A stretch of DNA of 64,000 bases from Cellvibrio sp. KY-GH-1 (GTDB lineage Bacteria; Pseudomonadota; Gammaproteobacteria; Pseudomonadales; Cellvibrionaceae). Made by a program: the position numbers and the translations under genes. Below the pieces are notes generated by a model, which was not told the origin of the DNA, did no database searches, and saw only the letters and a program-made list of their open reading frames with translations. Shown in pieces: positions 31,895 to 38,565 of this stretch (position 1 is its first letter; the number at the start of each line of letters is the position of its first letter). Where the stretch lies: NCBI RefSeq assembly GCF_008806975.1, contig NZ_CP031728.1, positions 2,604,001 to 2,668,000 of the forward strand, in the 5' to 3' direction.

Positions 31895-31915
31895 TCGGAG
31901 TCAGCCTGTAAGCCG
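31895..31915. repeat. attL: duplicated rnpB 3' end (island left boundary)
   Basis: These 21 bases are identical to 40319-40339, which form the 3' end of rnpB including the strand that closes helix P1. The copy here is not attached to any rnpB body, as expected for the far attachment site left when a tyrosine integrase inserts into the 3' end of a gene. It marks the left limit of an 8.4 kb element. Confidence 0.88.
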
Positions 31916-31964
31916 ATAGGGGCACCGATATTTCAAGGGGTGCAGGCTACCCTAGCGGGAGTTT

Positions 31965-31984
31965 TGTAGCAATAGCTGTAGCAA
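31965..31984. repeat. Candidate integrase arm sites, left end
   Basis: TGTAGCAA occurs at 31965-31972 and 31977-31984, exactly 12 bases apart and about 50 bases inside attL. The same box at the same 12-base period is found three times at the integrase end (40238-40268). Shared short direct repeats near both att sites are typical of arm-type integrase binding sites. Confidence 0.65.
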
Positions 31985-32081
31985 TCCCTGTGCGCCTCAG
32001 ACGGAGCGCTAAGCACAGATAAGCAACCCCGCCCCCATTACGCCGCTTTTTTAAAATATCCATTGAACAAAAGAGCAAATA

Positions 32082-32106
32082 AAAAGGGGGCTTAGCACCC
32101 CCTTTT
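32082..32106 (-). terminator. Terminator after the small basic protein gene
   Basis: On minus, AAAAGGGGG and CCCCCTTTTT pair around a seven-base loop, 17 bases after the stop of the 45-residue gene. The hairpin is nearly symmetrical and could also act on plus. Confidence 0.8.
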
Positions 32107-32122
32107 CGCTTTCATAAACTAA

Positions 32123-32260
32123 CTACTTCTTCTTCGGTCGCGCCTGAGTCAAAGCACTGCCCGCCACACTTTTCTGGGCGGATGTTGACTTAGGGTTAGC
32201 CAAGATTTTTGCTGCTTTACTAGCAACCGACTTGGAAGTGTACTCATGCTTACTAGACAT
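32123..32260 (-). CDS. Small basic Ser/Ala/Lys-rich protein (45 aa)
   Basis: ATG 32258-32260 is preceded by AGAGG at nine bases and the frame ends at TAG 32123-32125, followed by a strong terminator, so this is a complete small gene. The product starts MSSKHEYTSKSVASKAAKIL and ends in ARPKKK; it has no cysteines or membrane segment and is probably a cytoplasmic helical protein. Similar small proteins with K.S.A.A..L patterns occur as unannotated genes in gammaproteobacterial mobile elements, but I know of no function. It lies just inside the left end of the island. Confidence 0.75.
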   Translation of the reverse strand: MSSKHEYTSKSVASKAAKILANPKSTSAQKSVAGSALTQARPKKK

Positions 32261-32277
32261 GGCTTAAAACCTCTTAT

Positions 32278-32422
32278 TTGACATGGCATTGCAAAGGCAG
32301 CGCAGTTTTGCAAGAATCATGTCTGATCACGAAAACCCTCTGCCAATCAGCAGAGGGCGCGTTGAAATGTGATCTAGATAAAAACGGTGAACATCTCTTG
32401 GTCGGGGCGTTCGCCGTTTTTT
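32278..32422 (+). ncRNA. Candidate structured small RNA with terminator
   Basis: TTGACA at 32278-32283 could serve as a -35 box, though no good -10 is visible. Downstream, GATCAC (32325-32330) pairs with GTGATC (32369-32374) around a perfect 8 bp hairpin (CCCTCTGC and GCAGAGGG, 32336-32357). A strong terminator follows: a 12-base arm at 32381-32392 and its near-complement at 32409-32420 (one G-T pair), then a run of T. The terminator has no plus-strand protein gene before it, which suggests an RNA product. No known family is recognised. Confidence 0.4.
32381..32422 (+). terminator. Rho-independent terminator
   Basis: AAAACGGTGAAC and GTTCGCCGTTTT form a long stem with one G-T pair, followed by eight T in total. 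It ends whatever plus-strand transcript crosses this region. Confidence 0.75.
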
Positions 32423-32578
32423 TTGGGCTAGGGCTGCTAGATCAGCCTCACCATCTTCTCATCCTAAATCCCCCAAGTCGATAAAACGATCAAACACAAC
32501 ATGATGTGTTTTTTGTTCGGAAAACCTCAATGGGAAGCAAGATAATGCGGTTATGAGTTTTGTGCAAGCTTGAAAAGC

Positions 32579-32660
32579 TGTGGATAACCATGAAGTTCAG
32601 CCTTCAGCCCGCTTAGAAAAAAAACAGCAACTGGATAAACATACAAAAGCCTGTGGATAA
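32579..32660 (-). other. Two perfect DnaA-box sequences
   Basis: TGTGGATAA, the complement of the DnaA box TTATCCACA, occurs at 32579-32587 and 32652-32660, with a weaker CTGGATAA between them near 32631. An AT-rich tract follows. Two boxes could arise by chance in AT-rich DNA, or belong to a replication origin of the element. Confidence 0.35.
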
Positions 32661-32791
32661 AGCTGTTATCACACTGATAAAGATGGAAAACGTTTTATTA
32701 TTATTGTGCATAAAAAGTGTATAACATGTTAAAAACAACGGTATTACTATATCCTCTCACCGTTTAGATCTTTTTTTCATTACAAACACCA

Positions 32792-33367
32792 TTAATATTC
32801 CTTTATTTTCCAGTGCCGCTTTACAGTCGGCAAGCTAATACCCAGCTTCGCCGCCACTTGCGATTGACTAAACTTCTGCTCTTTCAACTCTTGAACGCTA
32901 GCTCTTGTCTCAATGGCCACAGGCCGCCCCAGCTTCGTACCATCCGCTTTGGCCCTTGCTAAGCCAGATTGAGTGCGCTCTATCAGCAAATCACGTTCAA
33001 ATTCTGCTACAGCACTTATGACCTGCATTGTCATCTTTCCGGCTGGACTGGTGAGGTCAACACCCCCAAGTGCCAGACAGTGAACTCGAATACCTTTGCC
33101 TGCTAAATCCTCGACCGTCGAACGAACATCCATCGCGTTACGCCCCAACCTATCCAACTTGGTCACGACAAGCACATCACCACTCTCCAGTCGCTCTATA
33201 AGTCGATTCCAGCCCTTTCGCTGCTTGGCCTCCACCGAACCAGATATAACCTCCTCAATCGCTCTATGGGCTTCTACAGCAAAGCCAGCGGCTGTTATCT
33301 CATGTAATTGATTAGCAGTTGTTTGATCTGCTGTACTCACGCGGCAGTATGCGAAAACTCGACCCAT
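32792..33367 (-). CDS. Serine recombinase (resolvase/invertase family)
   Basis: This is a 191-residue small serine recombinase. The catalytic N-terminus reads [14 protein letters not shown], with the nucleophile serine in CRVS. The conserved region [12 protein letters not shown] is followed by the long E helix and a C-terminal Hin-type helix-turn-helix ([20 protein letters not shown]). ATG 33367 has a GAGGGG site six bases upstream; the frame is open 14 codons further. It has no close partner transposase, so it may resolve dimers of the element, invert a segment, or have come from a Tn3-type transposon. A large inverted repeat lies right before it. Confidence 0.92.
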   Translation of the reverse strand: MGRVFAYCRVSTADQTTANQLHEITAAGFAVEAHRAIEEVISGSVEAKQRKGWNRLIERLESGDVLVVTKLDRLGRNAMDVRSTVEDLAGKGIRVHCLALGGVDLTSPAGKMTMQVISAVAEFERDLLIERTQSGLARAKADGTKLGRPVAIETRASVQELKEQKFSQSQVAAKLGISLPTVKRHWKIKEY

Positions 33368-33379
33368 GATTAACCCCTC

Positions 33380-33455
33380 TTTTGGTATCAAAAAACCTAG
33401 AGGTATCATATCAAGAGTATCGAAAAATTAAAAGGCTATTTTTTTGATACCAAAA
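33380..33455. repeat. 16 bp inverted repeat with GATACC boxes, candidate res site or operator
   Basis: Positions 33380-33395 (TTTTGGTATCAAAAAA) and 33440-33455 are perfect reverse complements separated by 44 bases. Further GGTATC/GATACC-like copies lie at about 33402, 33414, 33469 and 33495. They lie just upstream of the serine recombinase start, where its recombination site or an operator for the recombinase or the XRE regulator would be expected. Confidence 0.6.
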
Positions 33456-33499
33456 TAACGCAAATTTGGCCGGTATCGGCAACCGTTCGATTGTTGATA

Positions 33500-33718
33500 C
33501 TAGAGATCATCGAACAGGTCTTTTAAGGGAACATTAAGTGCGTCAGCAAGTGTTTTGATGGCATCAAGGCTTGGGTTTGCCCCACCCGTTTCGAGCCGTG
33601 ACATGTAGGTTCTGGCAAAGCCACAATGATCCGCAAAAGCTTCCTGAGTCATGCCGGAGGCAAGACGAAGCTCTCTAACGCGAGTACCAAATGCTTTGCG
33701 AATGGATTGATTGGGCAT
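33500..33718 (-). CDS. XRE-family transcriptional regulator
   Basis: A 72-residue single-domain helix-turn-helix protein with the XRE/Cro pattern: RVRELRLASGMTQEAFADHCG then ARTYMSRLETGGANPSLDAIKTLADAL. The size and layout match restriction-modification C proteins and small phage-type regulators, but no restriction or methylase gene is nearby. It is divergent from the exported-protein gene at 33797, with tandem operator-like repeats in between, so it probably controls itself and the cargo genes. Confidence 0.9.
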   Translation of the reverse strand: MPNQSIRKAFGTRVRELRLASGMTQEAFADHCGFARTYMSRLETGGANPSLDAIKTLADALNVPLKDLFDDL

Positions 33719-33742
33719 TTGCCCATGCTGGGCTTATGTGCT

Positions 33743-33767
33743 CTAATCGTGAACACACTAATCGTGA
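33743..33767. promoter_or_regulatory. Tandem 10 bp operator-like repeat
   Basis: CTAATCGTGA occurs at 33743-33752 and 33758-33767, 15 bases apart, between the divergent XRE gene and the exported-protein gene. A -10-like TATAAC follows at 33776-33781 on plus without a good -35, so the repeats overlap the -35 region and could be the XRE protein's binding site. Confidence 0.55.
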
Positions 33768-33796
33768 CATTGAGATATAACAACAAGGAGCACTTC

Positions 33797-34291
33797 ATGA
33801 AAATAACCACTATCTGCAAAGTAATAGTCTTGGGCACCCTAAGCTGCACAACGTATGCATCCAACCTAACAAAAAGTTCACCACAGCAAGCATGCAACGC
33901 AATGGCGAAGGTGGGACTAATCACCAACGGCTGGAAAAACAGATATGAAGACTCTTACGGATGCTCAAGCCCCTACAAAGATATTGGCAATGCATACCCC
34001 CTGCCGAACAACCTCGCCTTTTATGCCGAAGGTAACAGCTCAAAAGTAGACAAAGTAAAAATCGTCCTTAACTTTAACGACACAAGCAACACAAAAAATG
34101 CCTATGCAGAGCTTCAAAAGGCTGCTGCATTACTTGTAACTGAATTTACTGGCTCCGCGATTACTCAGGCATTAAAAACAGCGATAGCATCAAGATCTAA
34201 TATTTCTACCACGATCAATAACGCATCCGTGACCGTTGAAAAAATTGACTGGCCTAGTGGCGGTTATGAGATACAAGTAATTATTCACTGA
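33797..34291 (+). CDS. Exported protein of unknown function (island cargo)
   Basis: ATG 33797 follows a perfect AAGGAG at six bases, so the frame's extension back to 33626 is not used. The 164-residue product begins with a signal peptide (MKITTICKVIVLGTLSCTTYA, cleavage expected after TYA), leaving about 143 residues with Cys at mature positions that could form disulfides, including the QQACNAMAK and YGCSSPY segments. No family is recognised. The mature part has a mixed alpha/beta look with a helical stretch near residues 105-140. It shares the plus strand with the membrane protein gene 39 bases on, so the two may form one cargo operon. Confidence 0.8.
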   Translation: MKITTICKVIVLGTLSCTTYASNLTKSSPQQACNAMAKVGLITNGWKNRYEDSYGCSSPYKDIGNAYPLPNNLAFYAEGNSSKVDKVKIVLNFNDTSNTKNAYAELQKAAALLVTEFTGSAITQALKTAIASRSNISTTINNASVTVEKIDWPSGGYEIQVIIH

Positions 34292-34330
34292 CACACCTAG
34301 TATTTAGAATTCAAGGGGATACCACCAATT

Positions 34331-35296
34331 ATGGAGCTTATTAAAAAATTATTGCTTTGGCTGGTCGGCATATTTTTCGTGATAACCGGCATATCGCTTT
34401 TCACACTGTCATACAAAGCAGCTATCAGTGTTATTTTAGCCAGTCTATTTTTAATACCAGCTTCAACGGAATTCTTTTACAAAAAAACAACAATTTCTAT
34501 AAAGCCGAAAATTAAATTCTTAATAGTATCTGGTCTCCTTATTTCCGCCCCTATACTCGTCAACCAAGAAGAGAAAGAGCGAGACAATGCAATAGCTGCT
34601 GCCCAAGCAGAAGCAGAAGCAAAGAGAAAAGAAGCCCAAGAAATGCAATCAATAAATGCAATAAAAAAGCACTTTTTTGAAAACAAAGAATCCGTAATAA
34701 GCTCTTTAAAGAGTGATTTTGAAAATAAAAACTATGAAGCAGCAATCTCGAACGCCGAAAAGTATATGATTACTGGAAACACAGAGGTTATAGACATCTA
34801 CAAAAATGCGAAATCAGCATTAAACGCCATTCAGATAGAAAAAAGAACAAAAGAGCTACTGGAAAAAGCAAAGAAATTGCCAAGCTCCGAGACAGAAGAA
34901 AACAAAAACCTATATCAACAATTGGTCAGCATGAATCCTAACAACGAGAAATTTAAAGAAAAATTATCGTATTACGCAGACAAATTACAAAAAAAGCAAA
35001 AAGAAGAAAAAGAGAAAGCAGCAGCCAAACTGGAGCGAGAGGAAAAAATAAAGTCGCAGTTTCACCCTTGGGATGGCTCACACATCCAACTTGAAAGGAT
35101 GATCAAACAACAAATGAATGACCCAAACAGCTACGAGCATGTAGAGACCGTCTATTGGGATAACGATGCTATCGACTCACTAATTGTTCAAACCACTTTT
35201 AGAGGAAAGAATGCATTTGGGGGAGTGGTAAAAAATTTCGTTAAGGTCAGAGTTAATTTAAATGGCGATATTATTGAAGTGATAGACCAATCATAA
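34331..35296 (+). CDS. Membrane protein with coiled-coil and C-terminal globular domain (island cargo)
   Basis: The 321-residue product has three hydrophobic segments in the first 75 residues (for example LLLWLVGIFFVITGI and FLIVSGLLISAPIL), then a long Glu/Lys/Ala-rich coiled-coil with TPR-like spacing (about 80-235), then a C-terminal globular region of about 75 residues around HPWDGSHIQLERMIKQQM. No family is recognised. AGGGGAT lies 11 bases before the ATG. The gene is AT-rich compared with the backbone, consistent with transfer. An anchoring or sensing role is only a guess from topology. Confidence 0.78.
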   Translation: MELIKKLLLWLVGIFFVITGISLFTLSYKAAISVILASLFLIPASTEFFYKKTTISIKPKIKFLIVSGLLISAPILVNQEEKERDNAIAAAQAEAEAKRKEAQEMQSINAIKKHFFENKESVISSLKSDFENKNYEAAISNAEKYMITGNTEVIDIYKNAKSALNAIQIEKRTKELLEKAKKLPSSETEENKNLYQQLVSMNPNNEKFKEKLSYYADKLQKKQKEEKEKAAAKLEREEKIKSQFHPWDGSHIQLERMIKQQMNDPNSYEHVETVYWDNDAIDSLIVQTTFRGKNAFGGVVKNFVKVRVNLNGDIIEVIDQS

Positions 35297-35386
35297 AAGT
35301 TTCACACCCAGTAGAAACTGTTTAAATAGGAATCAGAACAATTCATACCGAACAACAAAGTCGCACCAAGACATTATAAGCAAAAA

Positions 35387-35401
35387 GGAGGCCGCAAGGC
35401 C
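35387..35401 (-). terminator. Left remnant of a terminator split by the IS
   Basis: GGAGGCC (35387-35393) plus GCAA and GGCC end at the IS border; the missing TCC is found after the IS at 36713-36715. Joined, they make GGAGGCC-GCAA-GGCCTCC, a 7 bp stem with a four-base loop that on minus is followed by TTTTTG. This would have been the terminator of the minus gene ending at 36743. Confidence 0.8.
35394..35401. repeat. IS target-site duplication, left copy
   Basis: GCAAGGCC, repeated at 36705-36712. The 8 bp length is normal for the IS256 family. Confidence 0.92.
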
Positions 35402-36704
35402 GAGACTGTAAATAAATCTGTGTAACTGTTTATCATTAACCTCATATAGGCAGGATAAACAGTATGAACAAAAAAGACCTTGAAGCCTTTGCGCGCGAAG
35501 CAGCAAAGCACATGAAGACTGAGAAAGACCTGAGCGACTTCAGTCAAATGCTCACCAAAATCACCGTTGAGGCAGCTCTCAACGGTGAACTTGATGCCCA
35601 TCTTGGCTACGAGAAACACCAAAAATCAGGTGCTGCCAATAGCCGCAACGGCTACACCACCAAAACCCTGAAAACGGAAGACGGTGAGATGGAGCTCAAA
35701 ACGCCGCGTGATCGCGAAGGCAGCTTTGAGCCGCAGTTGGTGAAGAAACACCAAACCCGCTTTACGTCGATGGATGACAAAATACTAAGCCTCTACGCCA
35801 AGGGCATGACCACCCGCGAAATCGTAGCCACTTTCAAGGACATGTATGGTGCAGACGTCTCTGCTACTCTTATTTCCAAAGTGACAGATGCTGTTATTGA
35901 GCAGGTCGTCGAATGGCAATCGCGCCCGCTGGATTCGGTTTATCCTATTGTTTATCTCGACTGCATCGTGGTAAAGATTCGCCAGGATAAGCAGGTTATC
36001 AACAAATCCATTTACCTTGCATTGGGCGTTACCATGGAGGGCCAGAAAGAATTATTAGGCATGTGGCTCTCGGAAAATGAAGGCTCAAAATTTTGGCTGG
36101 GCGTGCTGACGGAGCTACAGAATCGCGGTGTTCGAGACATTTTGATCGCATGCGTTGACGGGCTAAAAGGGTTTCCGGAGGCGATTAACGCGGCCTTTCC
36201 CGAAACGCAGATTCAACTGTGCATCGTACACATGGTACGCAACTCAGTGAAATACGTGCCGTGGAGGGACTACAAAGCCGTTACGGCAGACCTGAAGCGA
36301 ATTTACCAATCCATCACTGAAGAAGAGGCACTGCTGGCGCTCGCGCAGCTCGGTGCGCGCTGGGATGAAAAGTACCCGCAAATTAGTCGCTGCTGGCATA
36401 CCCATTGGGAAAATATACGCACCTTGTTTGCTTACCCTGAAGACATTCGTCGCGCAATTTACACCACCAACGCGATTGAATCGCTGAATAGCGTAATCCG
36501 TCAGGCAATCAAAAAGCGCAAATTATTTCCAACGGATGAATCAGCCAAGAAAGTGATTTTCTTGGCAATCCAGGATGCCTCCAAAAAATGGACTATGCCC
36601 ATTCGCAATTGGAGAGCAGCGCTCAATCATTTTATGATTGTGTTTGATGAGCGATTGATGGATTATCGTTGAGCTGGCAGTTACACAGAATTTTTTACAG
36701 GCTC
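35402..36704 (+). mobile_element. IS256-family insertion sequence, 1303 bp, complete
   Basis: Imperfect 27 bp terminal inverted repeats bound the element (35402-35428 starting GAGACTGTAAATAA; 36678-36704 reverse complement starting GAGCCTGTAAAAAA), both ending in TCTGTGTAACTG. One intact transposase fills the inside and an 8 bp GCAAGGCC duplication flanks it. Intact ends, intact gene and matching duplications suggest a recent insertion, here into a terminator hairpin. Confidence 0.96.
35464..36672 (+). CDS. IS256-family transposase
   Basis: This is a 402-residue DDE mutator-type transposase. The N-terminal region includes AALNGELDAHLGYEKH and SRNGYTTKTL, the typical start of the family. The catalytic region has YLDCIVVKIR (first Asp), ACVDGLKGFPEAI (second Asp) and YTTNAIESLNSVIRQA (Glu). 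No frameshift is seen, so it should be active. It lies within intact terminal repeats. Confidence 0.97.
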   Translation: MNKKDLEAFAREAAKHMKTEKDLSDFSQMLTKITVEAALNGELDAHLGYEKHQKSGAANSRNGYTTKTLKTEDGEMELKTPRDREGSFEPQLVKKHQTRFTSMDDKILSLYAKGMTTREIVATFKDMYGADVSATLISKVTDAVIEQVVEWQSRPLDSVYPIVYLDCIVVKIRQDKQVINKSIYLALGVTMEGQKELLGMWLSENEGSKFWLGVLTELQNRGVRDILIACVDGLKGFPEAINAAFPETQIQLCIVHMVRNSVKYVPWRDYKAVTADLKRIYQSITEEEALLALAQLGARWDEKYPQISRCWHTHWENIRTLFAYPEDIRRAIYTTNAIESLNSVIRQAIKKRKLFPTDESAKKVIFLAIQDASKKWTMPIRNWRAALNHFMIVFDERLMDYR

Positions 36705-36715
36705 GCAAGGCCTCC
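36705..36715. repeat. IS target-site duplication, right copy, and terminator remnant
   Basis: GCAAGGCC at 36705-36712 duplicates 35394-35401. The following TCC completes the hairpin arm that the insertion interrupted. Confidence 0.92.
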
Positions 36716-36742
36716 AAACACTCAAATGAACAAATACCTCAA

Positions 36743-37237
36743 TTATGAGTTGATTAACTTTCTTATTTCCTTAATGATCAACCCAGTAGATTTCTTAACC
36801 AAGCCAACTTTTTTAGATTTACGCCCACCACCCAGAGCATAAGCCCTAAAACTCTTTTTACTTGTCACCTCAACCCTAAAAGGAAATTGATTCTCACCCT
36901 CAATCTTCATTGACTGAAGGCGATCATTACGCATTTTTTTAAACTCAGCCCATGACAACGTGCAAAATCTTTTTTCTTTCCTGCAAAAACAAGCAACAAA
37001 AACATGATAGCTCAAAGAGAACTGATCATAAGTGTCAATCCACTCCTGGGTAGCCGTGAACTGACTGGCATTATCATGAAAAATATCAGTCGCCATTTTT
37101 ATTACTACCAGTATACGCTCATCTATTAGCACCGCACTGGAGCTGCCAATCGGATAGCTCACCCTACAACCTTCCATCAAAAATTGATGGCCAACAGTTG
37201 CAAGTAAATTAGTACTATTTGTTACATCTAAAATCAT
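36743..37237 (-). CDS. Hypothetical protein (island)
   Basis: ATG 37237 has AGGAA eight bases upstream and gives 164 residues starting MILDVTNSTNLLATVGH; a GTG at 37297 in the same frame would add 20 residues but lacks a ribosome site. The product is mixed alpha/beta with several Cys in the middle (CFCRKEKRFC) and a basic C-terminal third (GGGRKSKKVGLVKKS). No family is recognised. It lies directly downstream of the HUH-like protein gene, so it may act with it. Its terminator has been split by the IS. Confidence 0.7.
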   Translation of the reverse strand: MILDVTNSTNLLATVGHQFLMEGCRVSYPIGSSSAVLIDERILVVIKMATDIFHDNASQFTATQEWIDTYDQFSLSYHVFVACFCRKEKRFCTLSWAEFKKMRNDRLQSMKIEGENQFPFRVEVTSKKSFRAYALGGGRKSKKVGLVKKSTGLIIKEIRKLINS

Positions 37238-37371
37238 TAAAAAATTCCTATTTAAATATTCAAAGTTTTCCCTAAAAATCTCCAGACAATAGCTCACCTA
37301 TAGGCGAGATGATTGCTCATCGCTTAGTCAATTCATTTTTGTCAATTTGATTTTTCAGGAAGGATTAACGC

Positions 37372-38103
37372 TTACTGGCTCATTGACCAGAAGCGATTAC
37401 TGCTTACATCTTTCGTATCTATTTTGGCTAGATAACTCGCCCTGTACATGTAATCACCAAGTTCGCTTTCAGATATTAACGGCATCTCTTTCTTTTTCGA
37501 TTGCCAGTTCTCACTGAAGTGAAACCCAGGTCTTACAACCCCTTCATCAACATACGACTGCATCACCTTTCTTACTGCACTCCATGTAGCCTTGTGGCCA
37601 TCAAGAACCAACAGCATGTGATAATGCGGATAGGGTAAGGGGCACCCATCCTGATAGGCCGAGCGAAACACAGCCTTTTCATCTTTTGTAAGTGACTGCT
37701 CGTACTCAGGATCACTAGGGATTAGGTACTTTGTTTCACGCACCCACAAATACCGCAGCCTAAATACACTCGCTTTTTTTCGATTGACACCAACCTTTCT
37801 GAATTTATCTCGCAGCCGGTCAATGACATCGGAAATTTCGTAATCACTAAACTCGTCAGTAAAAGCAAAAGACAGCATAACCGCCTCCGGCCTCACCATA
37901 TTTGAATTGATCGCATCTACAGCTAACCGATAAATGCCATCCAAAATAGACTTGTAAAACGCTGTTACTTTATTTTTTTGTATTCGTGCTTGATCTAATA
38001 TCTTGTAACCCTTGAACTCATATCCTGAGTAAATTTTTCTAACACTTCCCATTACGAATTGATTTGTTACCCTCCTATATTTTTTTACACCCCTTACCAG
38101 CAC
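37372..38103 (-). CDS. YagK/YfjJ-like (inovirus Gp2-type) protein, candidate HUH replication initiator
   Basis: The 243-residue product contains PYPHYHMLLVLDG, an HxH motif in the context seen in the YagK/YfjJ C-terminal domain (PF11726), and a later YRASYLAK that resembles the YxxK tyrosine motif of HUH endonucleases. PF11726 proteins occur in inoviruses and satellites and are thought to act in replication. The start is uncertain: GTG 38103 gives the listed length; ATG 38052 lies 18 bases after a strong AGGAGG. The family assignment is from recalled motifs, so confidence is moderate. Confidence 0.6.
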   Translation of the reverse strand: MLVRGVKKYRRVTNQFVMGSVRKIYSGYEFKGYKILDQARIQKNKVTAFYKSILDGIYRLAVDAINSNMVRPEAVMLSFAFTDEFSDYEISDVIDRLRDKFRKVGVNRKKASVFRLRYLWVRETKYLIPSDPEYEQSLTKDEKAVFRSAYQDGCPLPYPHYHMLLVLDGHKATWSAVRKVMQSYVDEGVVRPGFHFSENWQSKKKEMPLISESELGDYMYRASYLAKIDTKDVSSNRFWSMSQ

Positions 38104-38565
38104 AACCTAAAGACTATTAACCTAACCCAAAGACAATAAAAACTCATCCAATAGCTAAAAAGCTTGGAGATAAGCAATCTACGAAAAGGGACTATTAGGA
38201 TTGGTGCGGGAAGGGAACCAATGTGGGACACTCGGCGAAAAAACGAGCATCCATTCAGATGCCGGAAGAATTTCCAGACTTAGCTGATTAGATGAAACTA
38301 CTTAAAAAAACTCTCATCCATTACTAATATTACCATAAGACATCCAAAAAAGTCAAGGCCGAGGATAGATAAAGCATTGACTTTTTTTAAATTTTATGCT
38401 CTTTTTTGCTCAAATTAAAAGATTAACTAAAGCCAAAATATCACTCCAGAGAAAAAATCCTTTTAAAAACATAGCGTTAAAAGTAATACACCTAACCATT
38501 AGATCCCACACAGAAATCCCAACACCCGATCCACTTTTTTGAATGCGAGAGTGGGAGGGGCTTAG
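38104..38565. other. 460 bp gene-free stretch before the integrase gene end
   Basis: No supported gene. It is AT-rich (38320-38480), with a small hairpin GCATC-CATTCA-GATGC near 38248. It could hold the promoter of the HUH-like gene (minus). On minus, a short stretch ends in CCCGCACCA, a tRNA-end-like sequence, but no tRNA fold is seen. Confidence 0.5.

Larger units (their letters stand above)
32261..32791. other. 530 bp gene-free region in the island
   Basis: No convincing protein gene is present; a 68-codon open frame at 32278-32484 runs through hairpins and lacks a ribosome site. The region holds a candidate structured RNA (32278-32422), two DnaA-box-like sequences (32579-32660) and an AT-rich tract around 32690-32760 before the serine recombinase. 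It could contain regulatory or replication signals of the element. Confidence 0.5.

Noticed and set aside
32278..32484. 68-codon plus-strand frame in the island
   Set aside because: It runs through the terminator hairpin at 32381-32422 and has no ribosome site; a structured RNA explains the region better.
33500..33718. Restriction-modification controller (C protein) interpretation of the XRE gene
   Set aside because: No methyltransferase or endonuclease gene is nearby, so a general element regulator is more likely.
38200..38300. Sequence ending CCCGCACCA on minus, like a tRNA 3' end
   Set aside because: No cloverleaf can be drawn upstream of it; probably chance.
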